A stretch of 64,000 bases of DNA from Phoenix dactylifera (GCF_009389715.1 NC_052397.1:17618129-17682128); one strand, 5' to 3'; numbered from the stretch's first letter, positions 1-11,926 are shown. Notes: a model not told the origin generated them from the letters alone. A program made the numbers and translations.

Positions 1-1344
1 TTGGTCAACAATGATGGACGTACCCCTCGGTAACAACTAACATGGCACTGCACCCTTGGAGTCCATTCTCAAGCCACTTTGGTTGATCACAAAGCATGGA
101 CCCATTGCTTTCTTCTTCAAAAGCGTAGGCCCTCATACGACATCATGTTTCCCATTAGAAAAAGGGTGAAAAAGCAAAAATTCTCTCTTCACCATCTCTT
201 TGGGCCCATGGTTTTCCTCTCCCTTCCTCCATGACTTGTTCCATCTTACATCTAACGTCCCGATGTCAACCACAACGACCGATTATTGGATGTAACAAAT
301 GTGATGCACTAAACGTAATTAAGTAAATGTTTGGAAGTTAATAGTCGATGAATTTGAGATATACACCAAGCCTTCCTACGTACATACTGACCAAACTAAA
401 GTGGTCACGAGAGCAACATGAGGTTGTGTATTTGGTGTTTGAATTCACAACCTTGAAGACAAGCCATCGTTTGGTGATGGCATCTTCACCCCCTAGTCCC
501 AGCATGCATAGATATTGACTTTGTTTTTATGTTCATGTGAGGCCCCGGAAGCTGCAATATGTTTGACACGAGGGACATATGATGTCGTGGTATCTTCCCA
601 TCTTTAAATGCCTATAGCTCTGTAATTTCACAAGATTAAAAGAGTCGGTAAAGGGTTGAATGAGGTGACATACGTTTACAGCTTAACGTGGAAGGTGCAT
701 GACTTTATATGCCCCACACGGCTCCAAGCGGACTTACTCTACTTGATAGGCGAGGTTTCAGAAATGGTTTGAAACGGAATTAAGTAACAGAAAAGGTGTT
801 GAACTTTCTGAGACCTGAACTTTCTTACGGTTCATAATGACAAAAATCCTGTCAGTCGTGGTAGACAAGTCTCGTAGAATATAATTCAAAAGTTAGTACG
901 TACGTAACAGGAAAGGAATAGAATGGGGAGGAAGAGAAGCTAGCGTGATCATTTTATGCTCCTATCTTCACTTGTTGCCCAGCTATCCTCGCTTCCAATT
1001 TGCTCAAAAGTATGCTCATAATCTTCATTATGCTCCTCATAATCTATACTTGCTATATAAAACATACTATCTAGTATCTTCACGTCGGCATCATTCATGT
1101 TCCAATAGTTAAGGGCACGTTTCTTTGCATGTGAAGTTGGTCATGGGTTATAGCTGCGCAGCATGCTCTTTGGTTGGTTGCTCGACATTCCATGCATCCG
1201 CAAATATGTGGAAGTAAATGCACAAGAATCTTTCTGAAGAACAAAAATCAAACTTGTACCAGCTAGTGTCCAATAGCTGCATTATTAACGAGCCTAAAAT
1301 ATGCGATCTGGGTCGCAATACAACCTGAACTTTGCATGGAAAAA
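1..1344. other. Intergenic DNA, no gene recognised
   Basis: No open frame of useful length, no recognisable domain and no clear repeat structure was seen here on either strand. Composition is ordinary for plant intergenic DNA. Confidence 0.5.
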
Positions 1345-1850
1345 GATTTTTTCTTTTTGGTACAACAGCGTTTCATACTCTGCATGTGTGTGGATGAGAC
1401 CAATAAAATCAGAAAATAACAAAACAAATAAAGAACCTGATACTCTATCACGCTCCATCCATATGAAGCCTCCGAAATGGTGAGCCGCACAGGAGGCAAT
1501 CCAATCAACTGCACCATTCGTTTTCCTGTAGATGTGAGTGGCCTGATGGGCGCCATGTCTGCGAATGTCGAGGAGCAGCAGCCTATCCTCGCCTGCACGA
1601 CCCAGTCGATCACCGTAGCCGAGTCGCCCTTGAGGATGAGCCGGTCCGTACCTAATGTCCGTCGGACAAAGGACATACCCTTCCAAGCGGTTTTGAGCTC
1701 AGTACACACCACCGAAGAGTCAAAGATCCACCGACTCCCCGCCGCCACTAGTCTGGACTCATGATGACGAAGCCTACACCTCCGCATCTCCCGTCGTCGG
1801 CTATTCTGCCATCGAAATTCATCTTCAGGAAGCCAGGAGGTGGAGGCACT
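1345..1850 (-). mobile_element. 3' end of a decayed LINE (RNase H region)
   Basis: Read on the minus strand, the segment begins with the RNase H start motif (KMNFDGRIADDGRCGGVGFV) and continues in another frame with ELKTAWKGMSFVRRTLGTDR and LILKGDSATVIDWV. A third frame then gives YRKTNGAVDWIASCAAHH. This order matches the RNase H domain carried at the end of plant L1-type LINE polyproteins. The frame changes at least twice, so it is broken. After the RNase H part comes a short tail ending in a TTGTACC plus A-rich run near 1340-1360, as expected for the polyadenylated 3' end of a LINE. The upstream reverse transcriptase is not seen, so the copy is 5' truncated. Confidence 0.7.
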
Positions 1851-2960
1851 CAGGATACGAACACATATATGGGCGCTGTAAGAGCAAGAAGAGAAGAACT
1901 TTTCAGCCTTTATTTAGAAATGAGTTTATTGTGAAGAAAGGGCTCCGAAACGAGTCCATATGGCCTGCTATACTGGATGCAACAAAATGTTGGGCTAAAA
2001 AAAAAAAAATACTAGCGAATGACCCAACCCAAACCTGATTAGACACACCCTGACTTGATCTTGCTGGTGAATAAGCGATGCATGAATCTAATTCCAAGAC
2101 ACATATAGACAAGAGGCAAATGTATCTCAAGGTTCTACCTACTGAGTAGAGCCCAAGAACAAATTTAAGGCAGATATGGGACACCTTCCCTCTCTTACCC
2201 CCTTTCCCGGAAAAGCCACCCTCGCTGGTTGGCTTGGGCTCATTTTGCAAACCACGCTTGATTAAGGGCTTGGACTTACCTGATGGACCCAAGATTGGAG
2301 CTCAGGCCGCAACTGGGCCTCAGAACCATGTCCAAGCTTAAAGATCGGCGATGTGACATGCTTTTCTGGTAAGACTTCACACCATGGCCGTCAGTCTCCT
2401 ATCTCACCTAACGTTTCTTTTTCTTTTTATTTTTTGTTTTCTGAGCAAACCTAACGTTTCATATATTTAAGTCCGTAGAAAGATTTTTCTTTTAAAAAAA
2501 AGTCTGTACAAAGATTTGTTAGGGACAAAACCACATTTAATACAGGTAGCTAAAATGGTGTATTAGCATGGCAGCATATTCCTTCTTCCAAAGGTTATGT
2601 TTGGCTTTCTGTGTGGAAGACATCTTCCTTGTTTTCTGTTTTGCACTTGTTGTGGTGCTTACCGACGCATACATCATAAGCATCACATCACATCACATTC
2701 CAAGGCCATTCAATCCATATACAGATTTCGAAGTTGAACCTCTGGAAATTATTTGAGGTAACTAAACTTTCTAAATAGTTATTTCAACTACGCATTCAAA
2801 ATTGTAAGTTCTGATCAAATTAAAGGCTGAGCAATTAGATTGTAGTCTTGCCAAGTAGTTGGCCACCACATTATAGGCCCCTGCAATATAATAATACACC
2901 CAAACTGTATTCGCATGTTCGGAAAGCTGAACATATTTCTCCCTGAAATAGGCAAAAAAT
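1851..2960. other. Intergenic DNA, no gene recognised
   Basis: Short open frames are present but none shows a known domain. There is a 12-13-base A run near 1999-2011 and AT-rich stretches near 2405-2520. Nothing else is supported. Confidence 0.45.
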
Positions 2961-2974
2961 ATAGTTGGGCAATT

Positions 2975-3060
2975 TTTTTTTTTTTTTTTTTTTTTGATAC
3001 ACAGGCAAGTTTTTTCGACGCCGATAACTTGTACAATATCCTGTGGAATCACCATATACA
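2975..3060 (-). repeat. Poly(A) tail (poly-T on plus strand) of a small retroposed fragment
   Basis: A run of about 20 T residues lies next to ATACACAGGC. On the minus strand this reads GTGTATC followed by a long A tract, which looks like the 3' end of a non-LTR retroposon. The body of the element cannot be delimited. Confidence 0.4.
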
Positions 3061-3084
3061 TTGTACCAATTCAGCCCGATTTAT

Positions 3085-3113
3085 TTGGGCTGGCCCAAGA
3101 GGAATAGGCCCAT
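3085..3113 (+). promoter_or_regulatory. Cluster of site II type (TGGGCY) promoter elements
   Basis: The sequence TTGGGCTGGCCCAA (3085-3098) is followed within 10 bases by AGGCCCAT (3106-3113). TGGGCC/T elements in this arrangement are bound by TCP factors in promoters of housekeeping plant genes. Downstream, at about 3230-3356, is pyrimidine-rich leader-like sequence ending in GAG followed by GTAATG, a plausible 5' splice site. No intact coding sequence follows nearby. The only candidate is the J-domain relic at 5.03-5.80 kb, so this may be the promoter of that broken gene. Confidence 0.45.
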
Positions 3114-4032
3114 TAGTTGGAGCGAAGAAGGCTCTGAACTGGAGCCGAAGCCTTCTTCCGCTTCCGATTCTGGCGGAATTGAAGGCCATCCAAGTTCATC
3201 TAAAACTCGAGGGCTTCATCTATTTAATTTTCCTTCTCCTCTGTTGAATTTCATTACCAATCTCTCGAGGTATAGCCGCAAATCCCAAGATTCTTAACTC
3301 CAAATCTCCTCATTGATTCCTCGCCGAAAACGCCACCGGAATTTCGTCGGACTGAGGTAATGAGTCAAGCTTCTTCTTCCTCTTAGTTTTTCGGCGTTAT
3401 GGCCATCGTCACCACTTGATATGGGGCTGATAAGCTGTTGGAATGCATGAAATAGGGCAGTCTCTGTTGCACCTTTTTCTTCCTCCGAGCTTGCCTGCTG
3501 CTGATCGCCACTTTGGCCGGGGTTGTGGCCGCCTATTGCCAACGAGTGGGAGCCAAGCCACCATGGCTGCCCCCTTGGACCTATAGGGGAAAGGGGGGGG
3601 GGGGGAAGAGAAAGGAGAAGAGGAGGACAAGCCTCCCCATTCATGAAGAGAGAAAAGAGAGGGTTTCTTTCTCTTCTCCCCTTTTCTCTCTATTTTCTCT
3701 CTCCTCTCTATTTTCTCTCTCTAGTTTCTCTTTCTTCTTTTTCTTTTTTTCTCTCTTGGTGTCTCACTTTAGTTGACCTGGGTAGATGGTAACACGATCC
3801 CGGGGGACCTGGTGACAAACTCTTGATGGACGCCGGTAGGCACTCAAGGTTACTAGTCCACTGTTTGACTTTTTTTTGATAATCGAGTTTGATTCTATAG
3901 AGGGAGAGTCATATGCGTAAGAAAATTTTGATCAGGGTACTTTGCACCTCATCTTATAGATCCTAAAGTAGGTCTGTGATCATTGTGTTAGTTAGTCTTC
4001 AATAGAGGTAAGAATTTTTTGTACTTGAATCA

Positions 4033-4034
<2 letters not shown>

Positions 4035-4080
<46 letters not shown>
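4035..4080. repeat. (AT)n microsatellite
   Basis: About 23 uninterrupted AT dinucleotides. Confidence 0.95.
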
Positions 4081-4083
<3 letters not shown>

Positions 4084-4580
4084 TATTGGTTTGTATTGCT
4101 GGATTTACATCGTGAGATTTGTATCAGTTTGACATGTAATGATATATTTTTAAATAATTTTTAGTACAAATATATTTATGTGGTTATTATATGTGTCGGA
4201 TGTTGAGTATATAATTATATAAACAAAGATACCTTGAATTTCAAAGAAACTCATTGTATGCGTAATAATTGATTTGAGCAGAGTAACTAGTAAATCAGAT
4301 GGATAAGATATGGTTTGGACTAACTTCGTCATAGCACCATAGGCTGCCACATAGAAAACAACGATGAGCTATAACGTAGGATTTGGATAGCCAACACAGG
4401 CTATAACGTGAGGTGGATAGCCACCACGGGCTATAACATGATACGATATCAGTCTTATACTGAGTCATGATCTTGGTTCGTTCAAAATTGAAAAAAAAAT
4501 TAATAAAAAATCTGAAAAAGAAGTTAATAGGAAATGAATGACATGACATAAAAAATTATTGTTGAACAATTGGTTAGATA

Positions 4581-4582
<2 letters not shown>

Positions 4583-4619
<37 letters not shown>
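4583..4619. repeat. (AT)n microsatellite
   Basis: About 18 uninterrupted AT dinucleotides. Confidence 0.95.
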
Positions 4620-4624
<5 letters not shown>

Positions 4625-5028
4625 AGAATTTATGTGCATGTTGTTTATGAGCCTTTTCGGCTATTGATACGGTGTTCGTTTATTCGGCATTGTTATTTGA
4701 TGCCGTTCTTTGCTTGAATAGAAGTTTTGGATTATACCTTCAAAGGCCAAAACTAATATAATATACAACCAAACAACATATTCGCATTGCCTACTTATTG
4801 AATCCTGTTTTAATAGAATAGAACCAAACAACTAAAAATATAAAGCTAAGATTTGTTGCAGCGGTGTACGATTTAGGCCTAATGCTGGTATGAATTTATG
4901 GTATTTCTGTACTACTGTCAAAAAGATAGCAGGAAAGAGAGACAGAATTATGTAATAAATGTTGATATGGTGGCTACAATTTTGGAACTCGAATCTTCTA
5001 ATCCGTCATTTTCATGTTTTTCCTTCAG

Positions 5029-5795
5029 GTCAAGGGCAAAACCCTACTCAGATGCTGAGATTAAGGTATTGCATTACAGCATCTCACCTGTGATAGTCCA
5101 GATTATGTTTTTTTTTATCATCTATCATATGTTTTTACATTTGCATTGTTGTATATCAAAATGAACCGTATTGAGGTTTCACTTTTTGTTGTTTACAACA
5201 CACCAGTTAACTTTTCGATCAACCAAATAGTAAGCAAACAACCATTATAAGTGTATATACATCCTTGGATTATTTGCCTCACGCCATTTTGCTTTCTTGC
5301 CCCCTACTGATGAGATAATTTCAATCTCACCAATTCCAGCTCAAGCGGGTCGTCGTGAATAAACTCCTCGCTCTTCCGGTAGTAGGAACTCGGACAAGTA
5401 GGCGATCCGCGGATCAGAATTGATGAGATAATTTCAATCTCACCAATTCCTGTCCCTTGGACATTTCAGTGTTCTAAAGTGGCACGGAAAGGGTTCCTTC
5501 TATTTCAGGAGACATGGGAAAGTTAATAAAGATGTCGAGGCCATGTTTTCAGTAGTAATGCTGTAGTTTCTGACTATAATCCTGGTGCTCTTTGTATTGC
5601 AGACTGCTTTCAGAGCAAAAGCAATGGAGTACCACCCTGATCAAAACCAAGATAATAAAGGCATGTAAAGCGTTGTCCTTTTCTTCTAATGTGAAGTTAA
5701 CTTGTTTCTTTCAATTCATATTTTAGGAAAAATGTAAAGAAGTGATGAGGTCTTATGAAGCAATAAAGCAAGAGAGGAAAAAAGGAATTTATTGA
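5029..5795 (+). pseudogene. J-domain (DnaJ-like) protein, broken copy
   Basis: Three exon-like blocks follow each other. Block one (5029-5066) encodes SRAKPYSDAEIK after a TTCCTTCAG acceptor and before an AAG/GTATTG donor. Block two starts after TTGTATTGCAG and encodes TAFRAKAMEYHPDQNQDNK, containing the invariant HPD tripeptide of J-domains that stimulates Hsp70 ATPase. Block three (5727-5795) encodes EKCKEVMRSYEAIKQERK and ends at TGA. The blocks have intron positions of a genuine gene, so this is not a processed retrocopy. The junction between blocks two and three does not work: the only donor seen would be GC-type (AAAG/GCATGT), and joining it to the TTTTAG acceptor gives an early stop. 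No convincing start exon was found. It is most likely a decayed small J-protein gene; an unusual but functional transcript cannot be excluded. Confidence 0.6.
5308..5450. repeat. 30-bp perfect direct repeat flanking an 83-bp insert
   Basis: The 30-base word starting TGATGAGATAATTTC occurs at 5308-5337 and again, unchanged, at 5421-5450. The 83 bases between the copies are richer in GC than their surroundings. The pair lies between blocks one and two of the J-domain relic. Confidence 0.9.
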
Positions 5796-8246
5796 TCCTA
5801 AAAGTACTTGTAAATTCTGAGCATACCAACAAGATATATATATCAATTAAAATGGGGTCTCATTACTTGATGATGGTGATGACATCAAAATTAGCCTTGC
5901 AGTAATTTCTGCTTTTAATATCTGATCCGGAAGGACGCTTATTTTAGAAGCTAATTGAGAGAGAAAAATTTGGTGTTTGTTGTACGCTCGAGTCTTAACG
6001 AGTCTTTTTATTCGGATAAGCACATCTTTACGAGCATGACTATCTATGTAAAATAATATTGACCACCATACAGTACAGAAAGTTCTACAATGTATTCAGT
6101 TTTTGCACAATATCCTTTATTTAAATGCATGGAAAATCAACTGTTAAAATGTCTGCTTTGCGGGTCCAATGCTGGTATTATGTGCAATGGAAAACTTTAA
6201 GAGCATATCTCACAGGTCATATGTATGTTTCAATTGCCATAGTTGCTAAAATCCAAGGTTGCTGCTCCCAAATCACCAAGGGAATGATCTCAAAAGTTGA
6301 AGTGATGGTTCTCCAAAGCATTTCCAGAGCACAAGCAGCACAAGGTTACTAGCACAAGATCTCAATAATGATCTCCGCCCGCCAAGCCATGCCATGGTTC
6401 TGTGAGAATTTTGGCTGTGTAATATCTCCAGGCAGTCCTGAACCTATTGATCATCTGATAGTAGATTACGTAAAAAAAGTGCAGGTCCATTTTGTTATAG
6501 AGATAGATTCTTTTTCTTTTTTTTTTTGTTTGAGGGGTGGAATCGTTGGTAAAGAACAGCTTTCAGAAAAGCAAAGTGGTGCAAGAAATGGCATTTGGCT
6601 CGCTCCCCTTCCCCCTCATCTCTTTCAGAAAGCTCATATCCGTCCTCCATCTTCCCTGCCGCTGCGAACCCACCGATCAAGGTGGTGCACACCATGTACC
6701 ACCTGAACCAATACAAACTTGGCTTCATGAGCTTCCCAAGCCTGCACCAGCCGTAGGGAAGCGATCGAGGTGGTGGAGTGGTGGTGGGCGCGGCTGGTGG
6801 AGGTTGAGGCGCCGCCGTGGGCGGCGGCGGCGGCAGCCAGGCTTCCGAGGGTTGGAGGAGGAATCGGAGGATTACTGTCCGAGAAGCAGGTGAGGAAATC
6901 TCCTGCATCTTTTTCCGGCACTGCTGTTGGTTCCAACACATTTTTGTTGGACTTTCGCCTACTGATGGAGACTTTTTTTTTTCTGTCCCCTAATCTCCGA
7001 ATTTTAAAGCATGAAAAAGTTAAAAGCAAACACAAATTTGTCACATAGTAGCCATTATTCTACATTGTGACACGTTTGATGCCTGTGGCTTTGTTCAAGA
7101 GAAAATCTATCACGCAATAATTTGTTTTAATAGATTTCAGATGCTCCCTTAAATAATTGATTAAGTTTCTGGACACTTGCACGGAAAATAATTCAAAGTT
7201 TGTGAGCTCGACGACAGTTTTTCTTGTAGGATAAAAGGAAAGGCCTTAATAAAGTCGGGCATCACACAGAACTTCAATTGAAAGTAGCCATTCATAAGCA
7301 AATGTAATGGACCTTTTAGGATGCTACTACTAGGAAATATAGGGTTCACATAAATGTTTTTACACGAGTTTGGAGGTAACAATTACTTATGATCTATCAA
7401 CTGATTAAATATTTGGTCCTCAACCTTTCACTGACAATTTTTTCAACAAATTATTGTTGTTATTTATCCTCTTCTTGTCAAAGATTTCACCCTTCAAATT
7501 TAGTTCATGGAACTATATGGTTGATGGACAAGGGATGAAGTACTTGTCACAACGTTGGGTTCCTAAAACAAAGGACTGAATCCTCCTCCACCCATCCCAA
7601 GCAGAGAGTTGCCAACCAGCTAAGCTTAGGGGGCCCCAAGTGAACAAATGTTGTAACATAAGAATCACCCTCTTCCTTAGAAAGTTCTTATATTTTTCCT
7701 TCTCATTTTAATTAAATTGAAATCAAGCATACATTCCTTCCTGTCTGAGATTTTGACGGTTTAAACTCGCATAAACTGGTTAAACATGACCATTAAAAGG
7801 GCACAGAGCTCCATATGAGAAAGGATGACAGAAGGCTTCATTAAGCAATTCCTTCAACCGCATCAAGCATGAAAACAGTATTTGTTGTGATTTTGAGCCA
7901 CATAGCATTTCTCTGTGGACATATTTATCCTGCAAATGCACAGGTAATGAACCAATGCCGTGTTGCATATGCCACCACAGTGACAGATAGAAATACCTTA
8001 AGCTAATGCAACCAAAGAAGGTACAATTACCTACCAAAATCTCACTCGGGCAACCAAATACAAACATATAGCAAACACAACCAAAGTGCTATCCTTAAGA
8101 AGGCTAGTTGGCTCGAAATCAGATGAGAATAAAAGGCAGATTTTAATTTACACTGCATGGAAAAGCATGCATCTAACAGGTGAACTATTTCATAATATAA
8201 CAGATCTAACAGGCTGCATGGATTAAGATTACAATACTGCACAGAC
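5796..8246. other. Intergenic DNA with exon-like scraps and a GC-rich island
   Basis: At 6397-6485 (plus) an open stretch reads ENFGCVISPGSPEPIDHL and ends at a CAG/GTCC splice-like site. At 6685-6750 (plus) another reads VVHTMYHLNQYKLGFMSF. Neither could be assigned to a family. A GGC/GGT-rich island at 6770-6850 reads as low-complexity Gly/Ala/Arg or Pro in every frame. The part from about 7600 to 8246 may hold the 3' UTR of the minus-strand transposase-derived gene. No complete gene is seen. Confidence 0.4.
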
Positions 8247-9995
8247 TTAATGATCTACCCTCTCAGCAATTTCCACCTTGCATGTTCTTTTGTAGTGTCC
8301 TGTCTGGTTGCAGCGACTACAATGCACGGTATGTTTTTCACGATTGGCCTCCTTCATGCAAATTCGCTTCTTTTCAGGTCGTCCTGGTGGACGACGAAAC
8401 TTTGGTGGACGAACCACTCGATTTTCATCATCTGTAAGACCCTCGGTTGCCTTGCTCCACTCACTTTTGTCTGGAATGGGATATATTGGTTGAGAGTATG
8501 TCTCGCGGTACCTTGCAACTGTAAAATACTTCTCCGTGTATTCGTAGATATTTTTCCTACATGAAAGGAGGGCTGCAACAGCATGAGAACATGGTACTCC
8601 ATACAACTGCCAATCACGGCATGAACAACAGCGAGTGCCAATATTCACGATACTAGAACGATCAGCTGATAAAACCTCAAATTCTACTTCATCTGAACGG
8701 AGCACTTGGTAGGTCAATGCAGACTCAATAGCATCCGAAATACGCGTTTCAACAGAAGGGGCAAGTACCGATGTCCATGTCATACCCTTTTCATGTCGGT
8801 CTCTAAACTCGGCCATTAATTTGCCATGGATCTGCTCCATAACTTGAATGATGGGAAGTTCACACGCTTCAAGTATCCATTTATTGAATTCCTCAATGTT
8901 TGAAGAAAGATGACCAAAACGTGACCCTTCAAAGTAAACTACAGCCCAGCGATTTGGTGGAACTTGCTGGATCCTTTTGGCTGCTTCAGCACAAACTTCT
9001 TCAATTTCTGCCATCCTTTCTCTAAACCCAATGGTGGTGATAGAATAAGCGGCCTTCCACAAAAGCTGGACAAGCCTTCCATTCTTGAACTCCTTATTGA
9101 TGTTTTCAGTTAAATGACACATGCATATCCCTTGGTATGCAGTAGGAAATTTTCTTCTCACAGCTTCAACAATACCTTTCCGTCCATCAGATAAGACTGT
9201 AAGCTGAGGTTTGGTCTCTGTACTTATCTCAAGCAGCTTATGAAATTCAGATAAAAACCACATCCAACTTTCCTCTGTTTCTACATCAACAATGCCAAAA
9301 GCAACCGGGAACAATCCACCATCAGCATCAAATGACGTCACAGACAGTAGCGTACCAAGATACTTGCTCTTTAGCTCCATTCCACCAAGACCAATAATAG
9401 GTAAACAGCCACGCAGAAAACCATTTATTGATGCATTAAAAGAAACAAAAAGTCTCTGGAACCGATGGTCTGACCCAGTAGTAAACACTTGAGCAATACT
9501 TCCAGGGTTTGAAAGCTTTATCTGCTCACAGTATGCTGGCAGCAAGCAATAACCCTCCTCAGAAGATCCATAAATAGCAGCCAGACCCCTTTCTTTTGCT
9601 CGCCATGCTTGCTTGTATGGTATAGTAATCCCATACTGCTTTTGAATGTCTTGCAGTATGTCCTTTGGTTTATAATTCACATTGTCTCGTAGCCGCTCCT
9701 CTATAAGATTTACAATCCAATCAACTGATGCTTGGTGATGGCCAAGTTGTGCATTTTTGCCACAAGTATGTGTTCCTTCGATGCTCCTTATCGTGAAGGT
9801 TGGGACATTGGGAAGCTTTACCGCACGAATGCGCCAAGGACAACCCTCCTTAGCACATTTAGCAAAGTAGCGAATCAGATCACTTTTTATGATCTTAAGC
9901 TCAAAGTGCTGGGCAATTGCAGCTTCTTTAATCGCCTTTCGGAAAGTCTTGACATCAGCAAACTGCTGTCCAACAACAAAATTGAAGTCCTCCAT
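8247..9995 (-). CDS. MUSTANG-type domesticated Mutator-like transposase
   Basis: This intronless coding region of 582 residues belongs to the Mutator transposase-derived plant family typified by MUSTANG (MUG) genes. In that family, former transposases became nuclear host proteins needed for growth and reproduction. Domains in order: a WRKY/GCM1-like zinc cluster (C47, C52, H76, C78), a MULE transposase core (about 195-380), a SWIM zinc finger (C457-x-C459, C469-x-H471) and a CCHC knuckle (C559, C562, H567, C572). There is no PB1 domain, so it resembles the MUG-A (MUG1-like) group. In the core, D270 and E368/E369 stand where the second Asp and the Glu of the DDE triad fall. The first Asp position reads IGLGGMELKSKYLG, with Gly where LDGT or LDRT is usual. 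The ATG is directly preceded by an in-frame TAG. No terminal inverted repeats flank the gene, which supports a host gene rather than a live transposon. Confidence 0.9.
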   Translation of the reverse strand: MEDFNFVVGQQFADVKTFRKAIKEAAIAQHFELKIIKSDLIRYFAKCAKEGCPWRIRAVKLPNVPTFTIRSIEGTHTCGKNAQLGHHQASVDWIVNLIEERLRDNVNYKPKDILQDIQKQYGITIPYKQAWRAKERGLAAIYGSSEEGYCLLPAYCEQIKLSNPGSIAQVFTTGSDHRFQRLFVSFNASINGFLRGCLPIIGLGGMELKSKYLGTLLSVTSFDADGGLFPVAFGIVDVETEESWMWFLSEFHKLLEISTETKPQLTVLSDGRKGIVEAVRRKFPTAYQGICMCHLTENINKEFKNGRLVQLLWKAAYSITTIGFRERMAEIEEVCAEAAKRIQQVPPNRWAVVYFEGSRFGHLSSNIEEFNKWILEACELPIIQVMEQIHGKLMAEFRDRHEKGMTWTSVLAPSVETRISDAIESALTYQVLRSDEVEFEVLSADRSSIVNIGTRCCSCRDWQLYGVPCSHAVAALLSCRKNIYEYTEKYFTVARYRETYSQPIYPIPDKSEWSKATEGLTDDENRVVRPPKFRRPPGRPEKKRICMKEANREKHTVHCSRCNQTGHYKRTCKVEIAERVDH

Positions 9996-11926
9996 CTACT
10001 AAGCAAAGAGGAGCTCAATGCTCTTCAGTGCTTGAGATTTAGTCTTTCTTTCCTCATGAACCATACAACTTTTCCAAATAAGGTCAGCCTTTCTATAATT
10101 TATGCATAGAAATGACCTACTTCCCAAGCACCTAAAGATAAGTAAAATTGAGGTCAGTTTGTTGCACAAGAATAATAGTGCAGAAGGAAGAAAATACACT
10201 CTATAAGGCAGGCAACAATTTAAAGTTAATTTTTGTTTTTTTCTTGATATGGCCTAGAACAAAGAAATACCATGCAACATACTTGCATAATACCCTATTC
10301 TTAAACTAGTAATAACAACAAATTAACTCTAATAAAGGAATAAAAAAAATTTCCTGCATCACAGATACTTAAATTTAAGAGGGAACTTAATCTTTTGTAC
10401 TCTCTAATCAACAGCCGATACAAGCAACTTAATCTATATGCAGCATCCTGATGTAAGCAAAACAGAACCATAATGGTGAGGAGCAGCAAAGCAATACCTC
10501 TCACATACTTATCTTGCACGGGCACCCGACAATTTCAATACCATTTTTTTTTTAACCAAATCTGACCATAGCCTAGCATACATGTCAGATGCTGGTTGCT
10601 GTGGGTCATGTGATAATCATGTTCTCTAGCTCATATGCTCTTCTAGTCAATATTGCTATTCAGTGCAACACATATTTGTCTGCCTGTATGTTAAAAATCA
10701 AATGGTAGCATTATACCATAATTTTTATAAGCTATCAAGTTCAATAACAACTTGCCAACATACAAGAATGAATAGCCACATTTCTGTTTATCGTAAACAT
10801 TGGCCGTTGCAATAACTATTGTGAAAGTATATTATAACAGCAACCTTTATAAAGACAACAAAAACTATTTTCCTTATGGTTAATCACTATAGTAATTTTT
10901 CAGAATGTCCAAGATGACACCTATATTACAGGCTGCCATCTGCAGGACTCAAAGAAACAAACATAATCGACCATTCTCCTTAATCCCTCAAACTCAAAAC
11001 TACGACTACTTTACAGACATACCAAGTTCCATAATTTTAATGGGCTGTTCCAAAAACTTCCATAATTTTAGTGGACTCCCAAGCAAGAAAACAGCATTTG
11101 GGTTCCTGGAAACTCTCCAACTCCTCAAATTATGGTGGCAAACCCATAGGCAATTTGCCACCGACAATTGTGAGTATTCTCACTAAGATATTTGTCCCGT
11201 ATCATTTTCATAACACGCTGCAAAAAAAAAAAAGCAAACAAAACAAAAACAGAAACCCAGAGTGACAGCCTCATTAAGAAAAACGGGAGACTTTTTTGTT
11301 ATTTTATTAATTTACAGGAGAACTTATATCGAAAAGGAGAACAAGCAGCAATCTATCGATCACTAAACAACAATAAAACTTAAAAGCAGTACAAAATTCG
11401 ACCAAAAAAACTAATTTGTACTAAAATTAAAATCTTGCATCACAATAAAAATACTTAATTTATTACGATTTAATAAAAAATGATCAGAAATTTTCTGTCT
11501 ACAGGGTTTTGAGTGATACGACACTAAGACACAATTGAATCGAATGGAGGCCTGGATTTCAAAAGGTGTACCGAATGAGATCGAAGAAGCTCGGGATCAG
11601 CTCCAGCGCCCAGCTCTCAGGCTCCACAGAAAGGCCCGAATAGATCACCGGCTTCGATTTGGGGTTAATTATGGTGAGGAAAGGGACGGGAGGAGGAAGG
11701 GGGGAGAAAGGGATTTGGATGGCAAGGCCCCATGTGGATCGATGGTTTGAGAAGGGTGGGGAGGTTCCGCCATTGGAGGAAGGAGGGGGGAAGGGTTCGA
11801 GAGGGATGGGGAAGAGAGAGAGAAGAAGCCTGTTTGGGCATTCTGACGAAAGACTAGGGTTGATTAGGTCATCGCAGAGAGGTAATTTGGGACGGGGGCG
11901 TTTTGGTCATTATATGAAAGGTAAAT
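9996..11926 (-). other. Probable 5' leader and upstream region of the MUSTANG-type gene
   Basis: Read on the minus strand, 11500-11880 has the character of a plant 5' UTR exon: pyrimidine-rich, with CCTAATCAACCC-type sequence and a short upstream ATG (MAEPPHPSQTIDPHG). It may end at a GT near 11500. The AT-rich 10000-11480 part would then be a leader intron, since no coding exon is visible there. MUG-type genes often have leader introns, but the splice sites were not fixed. No other gene was recognised on either strand. Confidence 0.4.

Larger units (their letters stand above)
3357..5028. other. Possible intron/intergenic DNA with simple repeats
   Basis: The stretch holds a G run of 13 near 3591-3604, a CT-rich tract at 3660-3760, two AT microsatellites, and a short imperfect repeat at about 4366-4440 in which the word GGCTATAAC recurs with GGATAGCCA. 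If the leader at 3230-3356 belongs to the J-domain relic, this would be its first intron. No coding exon is recognised. Confidence 0.4.

Noticed and set aside
2915-3297. Two overlapping plus-strand open frames
   Set aside because: They run through a poly-T tract and promoter-like DNA, with no family resemblance.
6495-7048. Pro/Ala/Gly-rich open frames on both strands around 6.5-7.0 kb
   Set aside because: They are driven by a GGC/GGT-rich island, mutually overlapping, and without domain evidence.
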